From positions 1,736,001 to 1,800,000 of the forward strand of contig CBDHHG010000001.1 of assembly GCA_965263225.1 (NCBI GenBank): 64,000 bases of DNA, given 5' to 3'. A program made the translations under genes and the position numbers. The notes below the pieces were generated by a model. The model did not search any database. It was not told where the DNA came from and worked only from the letters and a program-made list of their open reading frames with translations. This document shows, in pieces, positions 36,101-46,000 of this stretch; position 1 is the stretch's first letter, and each line of letters opens with the position of its first letter. This stretch comes from DT-111 sp965263225 (GTDB lineage Bacteria > Bacteroidota > Bacteroidia > Chitinophagales > Saprospiraceae).

Positions 36101-36460
36101 TTCCTCGAAAACAGAGGTAAAGAAGGTTTTCGGAACCATCAGCTACCCGTCGAAGCACAATGGTCTTCTGTCAATGATATATTGGTCGAAGATTTTGACC
36201 AAGATGGGAATCTAGATATCCTACTGGCAGGCAACCTATATGCCGCTGAAGTAGAAACCCCTAGAAATGATGCCGGTATTGGACTAGTGCTGTTAGGGGA
36301 TGGGAAAGGCGCATTTACTCCGCTATCCAAATTGGAAAGTGGCTTTTTTGTACCTCATGATGTCAAGCGTCTAGCTCGCATCAATAAAACTGCGGTGCTG
36401 GTAGGATCTAACAATGGACCTGTCCTGCAATTTCGCTGGAATCAGCAATGGACGAAATAA
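33119..36460 (+). CDS. VCBS-repeat protein with ASPIC/UnbV domain (module copy 1, gene B)
   Basis: 1113 aa from ATG 33119, four bases after gene A. A longer upstream reading would overlap gene A by 73 codons and hide the signal peptide (LLCSIILMLSFTG). Repeated VCBS/FG-GAP blades with Ca2+-type loops fill most of the protein: GVGDINNDGLPDLYFAGN, DYDKDGDLDLFLLNQ, DLNGDGWTDLYVANDF, DFDQDGDLDLLVTG. The ASPIC/UnbV domain (about 545-610) shows NARGIYSCSEEIAHFGLG and VEWPDGKVTK. Family members are outer surface proteins frequently encoded with SusC/SusD. The paralogue at 36506-39832 has the same design. Confidence 0.9.
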   Translation: MKWNNSLQGGLLCSIILMLSFTGTLNQSPPEKRFTLLSSKETGIKFNNKLKDTKEHNIMIYSNFYGGAGVGVGDINNDGLPDLYFAGNQVADKLYLNKGGMQFEDITKKAGIQDNGGWSSGVIFGDVNGDGLLDIYVCRELYDDQPDLRRNKLYINQGNNTFTEEAAQYGVDNSERTRGATFLDYDKDGDLDLFLLNQPPNPGDYSPFYNKELLLDQYSPRLLANEGQQFLDVTEKAGLLKAGFPNGVSASDLNGDGWTDLYVANDFWAPDFMYINNGDGTFRNVADDALQHMSYFSMGVDAGDMNNDGLLDLMVVDMVAEDNYRLKANMSGMNPDKFWKVVEEGGHYQYMFNTLQVNNGDLAFSDIAQLSQVATTDWSWTNLFADLDNDGWKDIYVTNGLLRDIRNSDATKKVAKAIESAVAAFLRKNPNPQGISIWDLVNIDKVLGLVPSEKLQNYVFQNQGNLRFEKKMSDWGLDQKTFSNGAAYADLDKDGDLDLILNNVNEEAFIYQNNSQALDHHHFLRVQLDNAGAPVTKLGTKIRLYTDQGLQFFELSNARGIYSCSEEIAHFGLGSNNQIQRLEVEWPDGKVTKINRPKADQTLLVSYNKARKTKPIAQAPSLFYNSTAEIQLNCKHEENDFDDFEKQVLLPHKMSQFGPSLAVGDVNQDGREDFYLGGAAGKVGQLWLQQANKGFQLSSVSAFALDRESEDTGAALFDADGDGDLDLYVVSGGNEYPEGAPQYQDRLYLNDGEGQFEKAQQALSPSRFSGSQVLPEDFDQDGDLDLLVTGRHIPWAYPEAASSQLLKNDGGQFTDATDLAPALKNIGMINDAIWADLDGDKRNEMVLLGEWTAIKVLAYDGQAFQDKTAAYGLAETTGWWFSIDAADMDKDGDMDLIAGNLGLNYKYQASEAEPFEVYYYDFDHNGSKDIVLAYYNFGEQFPLRGRACSAEQVPELKKKFETYDLFASANITKVYEDDNLSKALHLKANTFASLFLENRGKEGFRNHQLPVEAQWSSVNDILVEDFDQDGNLDILLAGNLYAAEVETPRNDAGIGLVLLGDGKGAFTPLSKLESGFFVPHDVKRLARINKTAVLVGSNNGPVLQFRWNQQWTK

Positions 36461-36470
36461 TGTAATCCCA

Positions 36471-36504
36471 TTACCCACCGGATAAGGGATCATCTGGTGG
36501 GTAA
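36471..36504. terminator. Bidirectional terminator hairpin between gene B copies
   Basis: TTACCCACC (36471-36479) pairs perfectly with GGTGGGTAA (36496-36504), with AT-rich flanks on both sides, exactly between the two converging gene B copies. Confidence 0.75.
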
Positions 36505-36505
36505 A

Positions 36506-39500
36506 TTATTGCTGCTTAAACGCTTGTAATGTTGCATTATTTCTCGCCACAATAAATACCTGCTCTCCTCCCAGGTTCAACACTTTGGCGTCTCTAACTT
36601 CCCCATCTACCCGAATCCCAGATTCGCGATACCCCATACTTTCAAATTGCTGGTTCCCCTTGCCTATCAGTAAAACGCCTCGGCTGGCATCATGTCGTCC
36701 TACCTGGGGTTTCAGGGAATAAAAATTGCCCCCCAACCAGATATCTGCTTGACCATCCGCATTAAAGTCATTAACAGCAATGGCAAAAACAGGGGCTAGT
36801 TGGGCCTCAAGTGGAAGGGCTTGTAAAGAAAATGTCCCTCCATTGTTCCAGAGAACGGAGGTTTGAAGGTTTGTTACTTCATAAGGGATGGCTTGCTGTT
36901 GTTGAGCCGGATCAAAAAGCGTTTCGTAGGTTTCTTTGGCATAGCTTTCATACTTGAGCACCTTCCTACGCAATTCGGGCAGTTGTTGCGTGATATCATT
37001 TTTTGTGGCAAAAGGATAGGCCTTATCATCTAAAGGCGCAAACCAATTGATAATGAATTCGCTGCGATTGTTTTGATCAAAATCGCTAACGTACATACTG
37101 ATAGGACGGCTCGGACTCGCCTTCAATTTGGTGTTCAACCCCCAATTGCCCAGCACAAAATCCATATCTCCGTCACCATCTAAATCCGCCGGTTCGATCC
37201 TACGCCACCAGCCCTTACTATTTTCAATGGGCGCTGTGATACGCATTTGCCCACCCTCATTCTTGAAGACACTTACTGCGCCCCAATCACTAACGGCAAT
37301 CAGGTCCTCATCTTGGTCTCCATCAATATCAGCCCAGCAGGCATCCGTGACCATACCCAAACCCGCCACCGCACTTGGGGCTACATCACGCCAACGTCCA
37401 TTATCATTCAACATGAGATAACTTCTGGGAGGGAGTCCGTAATTACCCGGCACCAAACGCCCACCAATAAACAAATCCTGATCTCCATCTTGATCGATAT
37501 CTGAGACTTCCAGGCAAGAAAAATTACCGACAATCTGAGGGATATTGCTATTATCAACCATAAAATTGCCTTGTCCATCATTACGGAAATACCGCAGGAT
37601 GAAAAACTTTTTGCCCAATTGATATTCATTTCCAGCCGACCCCAGGAGTAAATCTTGATCCCCATCTTTATCAAAATCAAAGAAAGCCCCACAACTACTT
37701 TCAAAGTCCTTCACATCTTTAGCCGCAAATACAGGATTCGCTTTAAACCTAAAGGCACCTGTACTGGTTTGCAAATACAACTTGTCATCATCACCCCTTG
37801 CACCCAACATCACAAAATCTTCTAGGCCATCTCCATTGGCATCCCCTTTGATTAAGCGCGGGCTTTCGGTAGACAACATGCCTAACAGCAATCCCTCATG
37901 ATCAAAGTCATTGTACCTATTCTCCTTGTGCTGTATATTTCCTTTTAAAATTTGCTGACTCACTTCGGCATAAAGAGGAGTGGGCTTGCGGGGAGTAGTA
38001 GCCTCGCTAGTAGCATTGCTATACGCCAAATTTAGGGTTTGATCAACTTCTACATTTTCCAAGATTTCACTCTTTCGATCTGGCCATACCACTTCTAGTC
38101 GCTCAATGCTCGATTGCTCTCCCAGACCAAAGATCAGTTCGGGTTCGACACTACTCTGAAAGCCACGGCTATTAAAATTTTGGCGAATCTGCATGCCGTC
38201 TCCCGTCTGGATTTTGACTTGTGCCCCAACCCCAAAAGGATTAGTCTCATTCCCCTTGAACTTGATTTTCAAGAAATGATGTCCCACTTGTTCTGCTTCA
38301 TTCCGATAAATAGATGCTTCGGCATTGACGTTATTGATGACCAAATCCATGTCTCCATCGTCATCCAGGTCGGCATAAGCCGCGCCATTGCTAAAAGAAG
38401 GCTGACCTAAGCCCATTTGTTTTGCCTGATCTTTGAATTGTAAGTTCCCTCTGTTGGAAAAGGCATAGTTAGCCACGGGGTTGGAAGGCATTTGATTGAT
38501 AAGTACCGAGAAGTCAACACTTTCTTTTTTAGCTATTTTGCGATATACATCATTATTGGCCAGAAAATCTCGAAAATCCATATACATCAAATCTTTCTGA
38601 ATACCATTACTCACAAACAAATCCTTCTTTCCGTCATTTTCGAAATCAAACACCAAAGCCCCCCAACTCCAATCCGTTGCTGCCACACCGGATAACATAC
38701 CTACTTCTTGAAAGTCTCCCTGCCCATCATTTCGGTGTAGACAGTTTTGCCCAATCTGATAATGATAATTTGCCCGATACTTGATGTCTTCTAAATGGTA
38801 GGGATCAAAAGCAGACATGGCTTTCAGGCGATAATTATCCCCGGCGAGCATATCGGTCGAGATAATTTCTGGATATCCATCGTTATTTAGGTCCGCAATG
38901 TCTCCTCCCATGCTGGATATGGAACAAAAATCAATCCGGTCAATTAATTCTTCCGAAAAGGTACCATCCCCCTGGTTGATGTAGAGGTAATCCCTTTCCC
39001 AAAAGTCATTGCTCACATAGATATCTGGATAAAAATCATGATTAATATCTCCAATCGCCGCACCTAAACCAAAACCAATTTCACTACTAAAAATCCCTGC
39101 TGATTGAGTTACATCTGTGAACGTACCACCATCATTCCGATACAGTTTGTCTCCGCCTAACTCATCGGGTTTTTCCCGCATACTACGATAGAGTTCAATC
39201 TTGCTGGGGTCTTTAAAGCTGTTGTTCAGCAAATAACAATCCAGATCTCCATCCAAGTCATAATCAAAAAAAGAGGCTTGGGTAGAATAGCCCTTATTAT
39301 TAAGTCCCAGGTCAGCAGCTTTCTCCGTAAAAGTGAGATCGCCATTATTGAGGAAGAGTTCATTTTCCTTGTTATCTCCGGCGATATCGCCAGAATTACT
39401 GACATAGATATCTAACCACCCATCATTATTGACATCTGCCATCGTCGCACCAGTACTCCATGCCTTTGTCCCAGCCACCCCTGCTTGCTCCGTAATATCT

Positions 39501-39832
39501 TCAAAAACAAAATTGCCTTTATTCACATACAAGCGATTGCCACTCAAATTAGATGTGAAATACAGATCTGGTAAATCATCATTATTGATGTCTCCTATCG
39601 CTACGCCTCCTCCATTATAGAAATTCCTGTAGGTGAGAATATTGAAATCATTCTGATCTTCCACCTGATTAATGAAATCGACCCCAGTTTCAGTAGCAGG
39701 AAGCGAGGCAAAGAAAGTATGTTCTGCCTTCCCCGTAGAAGCTTCACTATCGCTTGTATTGGGAGACTCTCCCGTACAAGCCACAAATAGGGGTAAGAAA
39801 AAGGTTAGTAAGAGGCAATTTCTGATGGACAT
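36506..39832 (-). CDS. VCBS-repeat lipoprotein with ASPIC/UnbV domain (module copy 2, gene B')
   Basis: 1108 aa from ATG 39832, chosen because it gives a lipoprotein signal (MSIRNCLLLTFFLPLFVACTG, Cys near residue 19). Upstream in-frame ATGs overlap gene A'. Blades carry Asp-rich loops: AIGDINNDDLPDLYFTSN, DYDLDGDLDCYLLNN, DIDQDGDQDLFIGG, DLDGDGDMDFVLGNWG. The ASPIC/UnbV domain near residue 547 has NSRGFQSSVEPELIFGLG and LEVVWPDRKSE, the same place as in gene B. It should be tethered to the outer membrane. Last gene of the apparent susC-susD-A'-B' operon. Confidence 0.9.
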   Translation of the reverse strand: MSIRNCLLLTFFLPLFVACTGESPNTSDSEASTGKAEHTFFASLPATETGVDFINQVEDQNDFNILTYRNFYNGGGVAIGDINNDDLPDLYFTSNLSGNRLYVNKGNFVFEDITEQAGVAGTKAWSTGATMADVNNDGWLDIYVSNSGDIAGDNKENELFLNNGDLTFTEKAADLGLNNKGYSTQASFFDYDLDGDLDCYLLNNSFKDPSKIELYRSMREKPDELGGDKLYRNDGGTFTDVTQSAGIFSSEIGFGLGAAIGDINHDFYPDIYVSNDFWERDYLYINQGDGTFSEELIDRIDFCSISSMGGDIADLNNDGYPEIISTDMLAGDNYRLKAMSAFDPYHLEDIKYRANYHYQIGQNCLHRNDGQGDFQEVGMLSGVAATDWSWGALVFDFENDGKKDLFVSNGIQKDLMYMDFRDFLANNDVYRKIAKKESVDFSVLINQMPSNPVANYAFSNRGNLQFKDQAKQMGLGQPSFSNGAAYADLDDDGDMDLVINNVNAEASIYRNEAEQVGHHFLKIKFKGNETNPFGVGAQVKIQTGDGMQIRQNFNSRGFQSSVEPELIFGLGEQSSIERLEVVWPDRKSEILENVEVDQTLNLAYSNATSEATTPRKPTPLYAEVSQQILKGNIQHKENRYNDFDHEGLLLGMLSTESPRLIKGDANGDGLEDFVMLGARGDDDKLYLQTSTGAFRFKANPVFAAKDVKDFESSCGAFFDFDKDGDQDLLLGSAGNEYQLGKKFFILRYFRNDGQGNFMVDNSNIPQIVGNFSCLEVSDIDQDGDQDLFIGGRLVPGNYGLPPRSYLMLNDNGRWRDVAPSAVAGLGMVTDACWADIDGDQDEDLIAVSDWGAVSVFKNEGGQMRITAPIENSKGWWRRIEPADLDGDGDMDFVLGNWGLNTKLKASPSRPISMYVSDFDQNNRSEFIINWFAPLDDKAYPFATKNDITQQLPELRRKVLKYESYAKETYETLFDPAQQQQAIPYEVTNLQTSVLWNNGGTFSLQALPLEAQLAPVFAIAVNDFNADGQADIWLGGNFYSLKPQVGRHDASRGVLLIGKGNQQFESMGYRESGIRVDGEVRDAKVLNLGGEQVFIVARNNATLQAFKQQ

Positions 39833-39897
39833 GGCTAGTTTTTTTGCTTGTTGATCGTCATTAGGGTTTTTCAAATATCCGTAGATACAAGACAGCA

Positions 39898-41409
39898 TTA
39901 TTTTATTGGAACGAGTCCGTTTCCGGATTGACCCATATAACCTCCCCATATTGGGGGTTCAGACATACGTATCGCCGTACTTACTCGCTTCATGCTCATT
40001 CCCAAGAATTTGGTAAGGTCGTTTGGATTGAAATTCTGGATATAGACAATATCTAGATAGCCATCAGCATCCAAGTCTCCCAGCCATGGGGTAGAGTAGA
40101 TGTTCCGAAAACCCACGTTACGATCGATGGGCCGTTGGCTATTACGTTTAATATCCAATGCTACTATTTGGTTCTCAATCTTAGCGGGAGAGCGCACATC
40201 CTCTGTGAATTCCATTTCACAATCATAAATATTGAGGCTGAGTATGGCTTCATCCACTCCATCTCTATCCAGATCATAGATCACCGGCGAAGAAAGGGAG
40301 TAACAGCCTAAGGTATCCTGATAGTTGATCTCTCCCGTTTTCCCATCCAAAACGATTTGTACAGCTACACTATAGTCTGGCCAAACTCCTTTACACAAAG
40401 TCGCCAGTACATCAAGGCCAGCCTTTTCATTAAAATGACCAATAGCTGGGGCATTACTAGACTCCAAGCCACCGAAAGCTTGTTCCCACAACAACTTTTG
40501 TGTTTGGCCATCAACTGCCGAGATAGTACCCGCGTGTGAGACTGCAACTATATCCAAAAAACCATCTTGATTAAGATCTACTAAGGCAGGGGGCGCAATA
40601 AAACCATGACCGCTTTCTTGCAGAACAGGTTGGGCAGCAGATAAATCAGATTGAGCTAAGTCCGACAATTTTGCCAAGTAGAGTCGTCCACCAATCGTTT
40701 CCCCTCCCGTGCCAAAAACAACTTGATCCGCTCTCCCATTTCTTCCTGGAAGAAAGAGCGGAGACAGGTAAGATTCTTTCCCATCAGGCATAGTATCAGC
40801 CGCTATAACCATCCCATCATGAATATCTATCAACATCAGCACTCCGGGGAAGCGGTCCTCAGTGGACCCCGGCAGGGCATCCCAATTACCGCCATTAGTG
40901 ATCAGCAATTCTGGTCGATCATCTCCTGTTATATCTGGTACTAAAACGCTATTGTAAAAATTAAATCGCGCGTACTGCAGGATAGGAAAGCTTGTATCTC
41001 TTACTTGATACTCCCAAATCAAAGCTCCCGTTTTACCATTCAAGGCCTTTAGGTTGTGGTTACGGCCCCCAATGAAAACATCCTCCACTCCATCCGCTGT
41101 AACATCATAAAAAGTAGCAGAGCCAACCATATGTGCATTAGCTGCCTGTTCCCACAATACTTGCCCAGTGGCGCCATCTAAAGCCATCACCCCATTAGTG
41201 ATGGGGCCTAATTCCTCTTTGCCTGCACCAATCACAATATCTAGAACGCCATCTTGATTCAGATCGCTAGTCCGGGGTGAGGATTGAGCCCCAACATTGT
41301 ATAAAGATTGATTCCAAGTTAACTCCGTTTTTTTCTGACTACAGGCGGAGAGAAGGGTAATACCGATAGAGATCGTTAAGGTCAGTATGGATATTCTACT
41401 TTTCAACAT
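39898..41409 (-). CDS. FG-GAP/PQQ-like repeat lipoprotein (module copy 2, gene A')
   Basis: 503 aa. Lipoprotein signal ILTLTISIGITLLSACSQ with Cys at about 23. Repeats include RTSDLNQDGVLDIVIGAG, YDVTADGVEDVFIGG, DLNQDGFLDIVAV, YDLDRDGVDEAILSL and LGDLDADGYLDIVYI. Parallel to gene A (31606-33114) throughout, including FGTGGETIGGRLYLA and a C-terminal IWGGYMG. Follows susD after 129 bases and precedes B' by 65 bases on the same strand, consistent with one operon. Confidence 0.88.
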   Translation of the reverse strand: MLKSRISILTLTISIGITLLSACSQKKTELTWNQSLYNVGAQSSPRTSDLNQDGVLDIVIGAGKEELGPITNGVMALDGATGQVLWEQAANAHMVGSATFYDVTADGVEDVFIGGRNHNLKALNGKTGALIWEYQVRDTSFPILQYARFNFYNSVLVPDITGDDRPELLITNGGNWDALPGSTEDRFPGVLMLIDIHDGMVIAADTMPDGKESYLSPLFLPGRNGRADQVVFGTGGETIGGRLYLAKLSDLAQSDLSAAQPVLQESGHGFIAPPALVDLNQDGFLDIVAVSHAGTISAVDGQTQKLLWEQAFGGLESSNAPAIGHFNEKAGLDVLATLCKGVWPDYSVAVQIVLDGKTGEINYQDTLGCYSLSSPVIYDLDRDGVDEAILSLNIYDCEMEFTEDVRSPAKIENQIVALDIKRNSQRPIDRNVGFRNIYSTPWLGDLDADGYLDIVYIQNFNPNDLTKFLGMSMKRVSTAIRMSEPPIWGGYMGQSGNGLVPIK

Positions 41410-41538
41410 CCTTATTAAAACTGTTGGACTAAAGATTGGTTGGTGCTAATATAGTGGATAATACTATGAGGGAAAACAAATAGCGGCACCGATAAAATCA
41501 GCACCGCTATCCATCTAAATATCAATCGGTTTAGAAAA

Positions 41539-43074
41539 TCAATTTACATCCCACCAGATTCTTGTCATGTAATCATCTGGGGAGGTACCGCCAGTTTTAA
41601 CATTAGGGTTATTGGCTACTTCATTGGTGTAATATTGTAATCTTCTGAAGATCTGTCCGCCGGTAAGGTTACCAGGATAGTTAGTTGGCGTCAAGGCAGG
41701 TATTCCTGTTCTTCGCCAGTTACTATAGGCTTCATACCACTGCATGAAGTTAGCTGCCCAATGTTGTTCCGCTACCATTTGCATGGTTCCGTCAAATGGA
41801 TTGTTTGCCAGGTAGGTATCAACATCGGCATCAGATACTTCAAAAGAGGAATCAAAAATTCCCCACTGTTGCATACTTCCCTTAACTCCAGCATTGTAGT
41901 GATCTGCTGCCGCACCATTATGCCATCCCTTCAAGGCAGCCTCCGCCAACAAGAATTCTACCTCAGCATAGGTCATGAAGATAAAAGGATCATCTACATC
42001 CAACAGTTTGGTATTCAACCGAGTATAAGTAGTAAGCGGGTCCACTGCATCGGTAGTATTCTCAAACTCCTTAATGGTCTCCGAGTCATATCCATTGGGC
42101 ATCCCTTGCTGTGCATCAAAATCGGTATTGAAAGGGCCTGCCCAAGGACCAATGCCACCTCCATAGATACTCAATCTGGGGTCATTGCGTTCCTTCAGAA
42201 AATCAACCAAGGTCTTGCTCATTACTGAGTTGGCTCCCCAATCATCAGGGATCAACGCACGTGAGATTCCATTTTGATTAAACCATTGGCTTGGTCCGGC
42301 TGACATTTGTAACCAGCACATGTCATCATTGCTCGTCATCACCCCACCACTAATGGCTTTTTGAGCAAACTCCTGCGCAGTCGCTGCATCTACATTGGAA
42401 ATCCGCATAGCCAAGCGTAGCATTAAGGAATTAGCCAGCTTTTTCCATTTATCCATATCACCCCCATAAATTAAATCTGCTGCCCCAAGCGCATCAGTTC
42501 CGGAACCAAGAGCCTTAGCCGCCAAATCCAATTTATTCAACATGTCCTTGTAAATGCTCTCTTGATCGTCATAGGCTGGGAAGAAAACCCCATCCACCCC
42601 TTTATTCGCTTCAGAATAAGGAACATTACCATAAAGATCTGTCATAATATGCATTGGAAGGATGTACATGACCTGTGCCGCATGATGCAAATTGATCCAG
42701 TTAGGATTAGTTCCTTCTGGTCCAGTCTGACGGATAACTTCTGCCAATGTTTTCAAAGAATTGCGGTATACATACCACATGTAGGAGTTCTTGGAGTCCT
42801 CGTTCTGCGTATACTTATCTCCCATTGCACGTTCGCCCGACTCCAAAGAAGCCATGTGCTGTATAAGGTGAGAAGTTATTCCAAGATGAGCTCGACCGTT
42901 GACGTAACGGTTCTCGGCTGCTTGTACGATGCCCTGCGTAAACATGAACTTCCAATCCAAAGCGTTCGCCGCAGTAGGATCAATATTCAAGTCAACCAGT
43001 TCATCTGAGTCGCACCCAGTCAAGGGAACCAGGCAGACAATAGCCAGTATTAATAGTTTATTGATATACTTCAT
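41539..43074 (-). CDS. SusD/RagB-family nutrient-binding outer-membrane lipoprotein
   Basis: 511 aa from ATG 43074 (MKYINKLLILAIVCLVPLTG then Cys); ATG 43092, three bases after the susC stop, is an alternative. The sequence belongs to the SusD-like_2 group: NIDPTAANALDWKFMFTQG, HLIQHMASLESG, MHIMTDLYGNVPYSEANKGV, the helical TPR-like core (AADLIYGGDMDKWKKLANSL with MLRLAMRIS) and the C-terminal YEAYSNWRRTGIPAL. It forms a lid on the SusC-like transporter and binds the substrate. Substrate unknown; no glycosidase is encoded nearby. Confidence 0.94.
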   Translation of the reverse strand: MKYINKLLILAIVCLVPLTGCDSDELVDLNIDPTAANALDWKFMFTQGIVQAAENRYVNGRAHLGITSHLIQHMASLESGERAMGDKYTQNEDSKNSYMWYVYRNSLKTLAEVIRQTGPEGTNPNWINLHHAAQVMYILPMHIMTDLYGNVPYSEANKGVDGVFFPAYDDQESIYKDMLNKLDLAAKALGSGTDALGAADLIYGGDMDKWKKLANSLMLRLAMRISNVDAATAQEFAQKAISGGVMTSNDDMCWLQMSAGPSQWFNQNGISRALIPDDWGANSVMSKTLVDFLKERNDPRLSIYGGGIGPWAGPFNTDFDAQQGMPNGYDSETIKEFENTTDAVDPLTTYTRLNTKLLDVDDPFIFMTYAEVEFLLAEAALKGWHNGAAADHYNAGVKGSMQQWGIFDSSFEVSDADVDTYLANNPFDGTMQMVAEQHWAANFMQWYEAYSNWRRTGIPALTPTNYPGNLTGGQIFRRLQYYTNEVANNPNVKTGGTSPDDYMTRIWWDVN

Positions 43075-43095
43075 TGTTTTTTGTTTACGCATTAG

Positions 43096-46000
43096 TTAAA
43101 AAGTAACCTTAAGGTTGAATCCGAAGGACCGAGTTTGCGGAACCCCGAAATAGTCCAAACCTTGTGCGTTGGCGTTGCTGTAGTTAGACTCTGGATCTAC
43201 ATTTTCTAGATTTGTGAACAACAAGAATAGATTTCTAGCAACGATAGAGATATTGGCTGATCTGATCGGCGTCTTGCTTAGGAAGCCGTCTGGGATGCGA
43301 TATCCTAAACTCAATTGGCGGAACTTGATGAAAGAAGCATCGTAAATGAAGCGATCAGACAATTGCTGATAAGCCCCCCAGAAACCGGGGATTTCAGTAG
43401 CATCTAAGGTCTTCGTCATAGCATTACCCTCTCTATCTACACCTGATACGGTCAGAGACTCACGACCTTGTGATTCAAAACCTAAACCACTATAGGGTTC
43501 AGTGGTCATTTTGTGTAAGCCTTGCCCTACAAACCTAACATTGGTACCGGAGTATATCTCACCACCAGCCTTAAAGTCAATCAAGAAATCCAGGTAGAAG
43601 TTTTTATAGCTAATCTCGTTGGTGACACCTCCAACGAATCGGTGCACACCATTACCAATAATGGAAGTCTCATCTGAACGTACCGGCTGCCCGCTATCGG
43701 GATCAAAAACAGGTTGGCCATTGATCATCATTTGGGTAAAGCCAGTGATGGTACTAAATGGCTGATCTACTACCTGATTGATAAAAGCAAAACGGGTACG
43801 AGGTTCACCAATCTGGATGCTATTGATACCTTCAGATAAAGAGATTACTTTGTTGTTATTGATCGAGAAGTTCAAAGTAACATCCCAGTTAAAATTACTG
43901 CTTTGGACAGGCCGCCCTGTGATCAAGGCTTCAATACCAGAGTTCTCTAACTCCCCAATATTGATAGTGGTACCATTGAAGCCCGAACTCGTGGATATCG
44001 TTGCATTCAAGATATCATCCGTTGTCTTCTGCTGATAATAGGTAAAATCTAAGCCTAAGCGATTGTTGAAAAAGCGGAGGTCTAACCCGATTTCAAATTC
44101 GGTAGAGGTCAGTGGTACTAGGAATCGGTTCGGTATATTACTTTGCGAAATCGAAGCCGTTGGATTACCGAGGTGGCCTTGACCAAGGCCATAGGTCAGG
44201 GCTAAGCGATAAGGATCAGTATCTCCACCTACCTGAGCCCACGATCCCCTCAGTTTACCGTAACTCAGAACACCATTAGTAGTATTCATTAACTCGGTGA
44301 AGACAAAACTACCACCCACCGAGGGATAGAGGATATCATTTGTTTCCGGTGTCAGTGTAGAGAACCAATCCTGTCGGGCAGTACCCGTCAGATATAGAAA
44401 GCTTTTGTAGCCGATGGTCGCAGATCCAAATACAGAGTTGATTCCTTTTTCACTAAAACCATAGCCTGGGCTCTGGTTTGCCAGGTTAGCAAAGGTGTTA
44501 AAGAATGGAATATTAAAGTTGCTACCACTTAAGCGAAGCGCTTCGTAAGATCTCCTCATTCTGTTGCCCCCTACGAAAGCATTGATGGAGAGATCTCCAT
44601 AGGTATTATCAAAACCTAAAATACCTTCAATATTGATTTCACGAATTCTTTCTTCTTGTTCTGTCATACTACCTCGACGCTGGTAGCCGGTACCGAATGG
44701 CGTGATATCGGTTTCTCTACGCGTGTACCAGTCCATTCCAAAACGTCCTTGAATGTACAAGAAGTCCGTAATATCATAACGAGCAGAATTGGAAGTGATG
44801 ACTCGGTCTCTCACATCCGTATTCTCGTATTGGTGTGCGGCCCACCATGGGTTTTGATTCCATAAGTTTCCTGAAATCTGCATCTCTTCTCCGGTTGCCT
44901 TACCATCAAACGTAGTAGTCCCTTCTGGCACCGCCCCTGGCTTATTGGGATCCCCGATTAAGTCATCGACATTGATATTGGGAGGGAGGCGAGCTAGGCC
45001 TTGAGGTGCATTACCGGGTGAGTCCGATATACGTGGACGGTTTTTAGCATCTTCATTGGAATACAAGATTCTGGATGAAATCGTTAAGCGTTCTGCATAT
45101 TTTCCGTTGTAGGAAAGGCTTACATTTCTCCTGGTAAAACCAGAATTAGGAACAATACTTTCATTCTCCAAGTTAGAGAAATTCAAGCGTACCCGTTGAT
45201 TTTCATCTCCACCTGAGAAGCCAAGCGAGTTGGTAAAAGTTGTTCCGGTTCGGTAAAAGCGATCTAGGTTATCCCCTGCATAGGAGTAGGGTCGGCTCAC
45301 GCCATCGAATTGAGGCGCAGAACTACCATCCAAGCGAGCTCCCCAAGAATTTGTACCTGAATCCCAAGCATCGGTTTGGTCAACTGGCTTTCGGCCCTCT
45401 CTACCCTGTCCATATTCTTGTTGTAAATCAAGTTGGTCAAGATAGTTTTCAAAAACAAAATTAGAATTGAATTCGATTCCAATTCCTTTGCCCGCCTTAC
45501 CTGATTTGGTGGTGATCAAAATCACCCCATTGGAGGCACGAGAACCATACAAAGCAGCAGCATTGGCTCCCTTTAGGACGGTGATGTTTTCAATATCATC
45601 TGGGTTAATACTGGAGGTGCCATCCCCTTCATCAGAACCACCCCAAAGACCTGCCTGGCCAAAGCCAGAGTTATCAATAGGAACACCATCTACAACATAG
45701 AGCGGTTGATTGTTTCCGGTTAAAGATACATTTCCGCGAATCACTACCCGGCTAGACCCCTGTGGCCCCGATGCGATATTACTCACATTCACCCCGGCAA
45801 TTTTTCCAGCTAAGGCGTTCGCTACGTTAATTTCGCGTGCTTCTTGGAAGCCTTCTCCGGCCACCTCCGTAACCGAATAACTCAGGGCTTTCTTATCTCG
45901 TTCCACCCCAAGTGCTGTGACAACTACCTCTCCCAGGGCAACCCCAGGATCTAGTATCACATCTATCGTTGTTTGGCTTCCAACGGTAATTTCCTGCACT

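Noticed and set aside
42562..43008. 148-codon plus-strand ORF
   Set aside because: Antisense to the well-supported susD gene.
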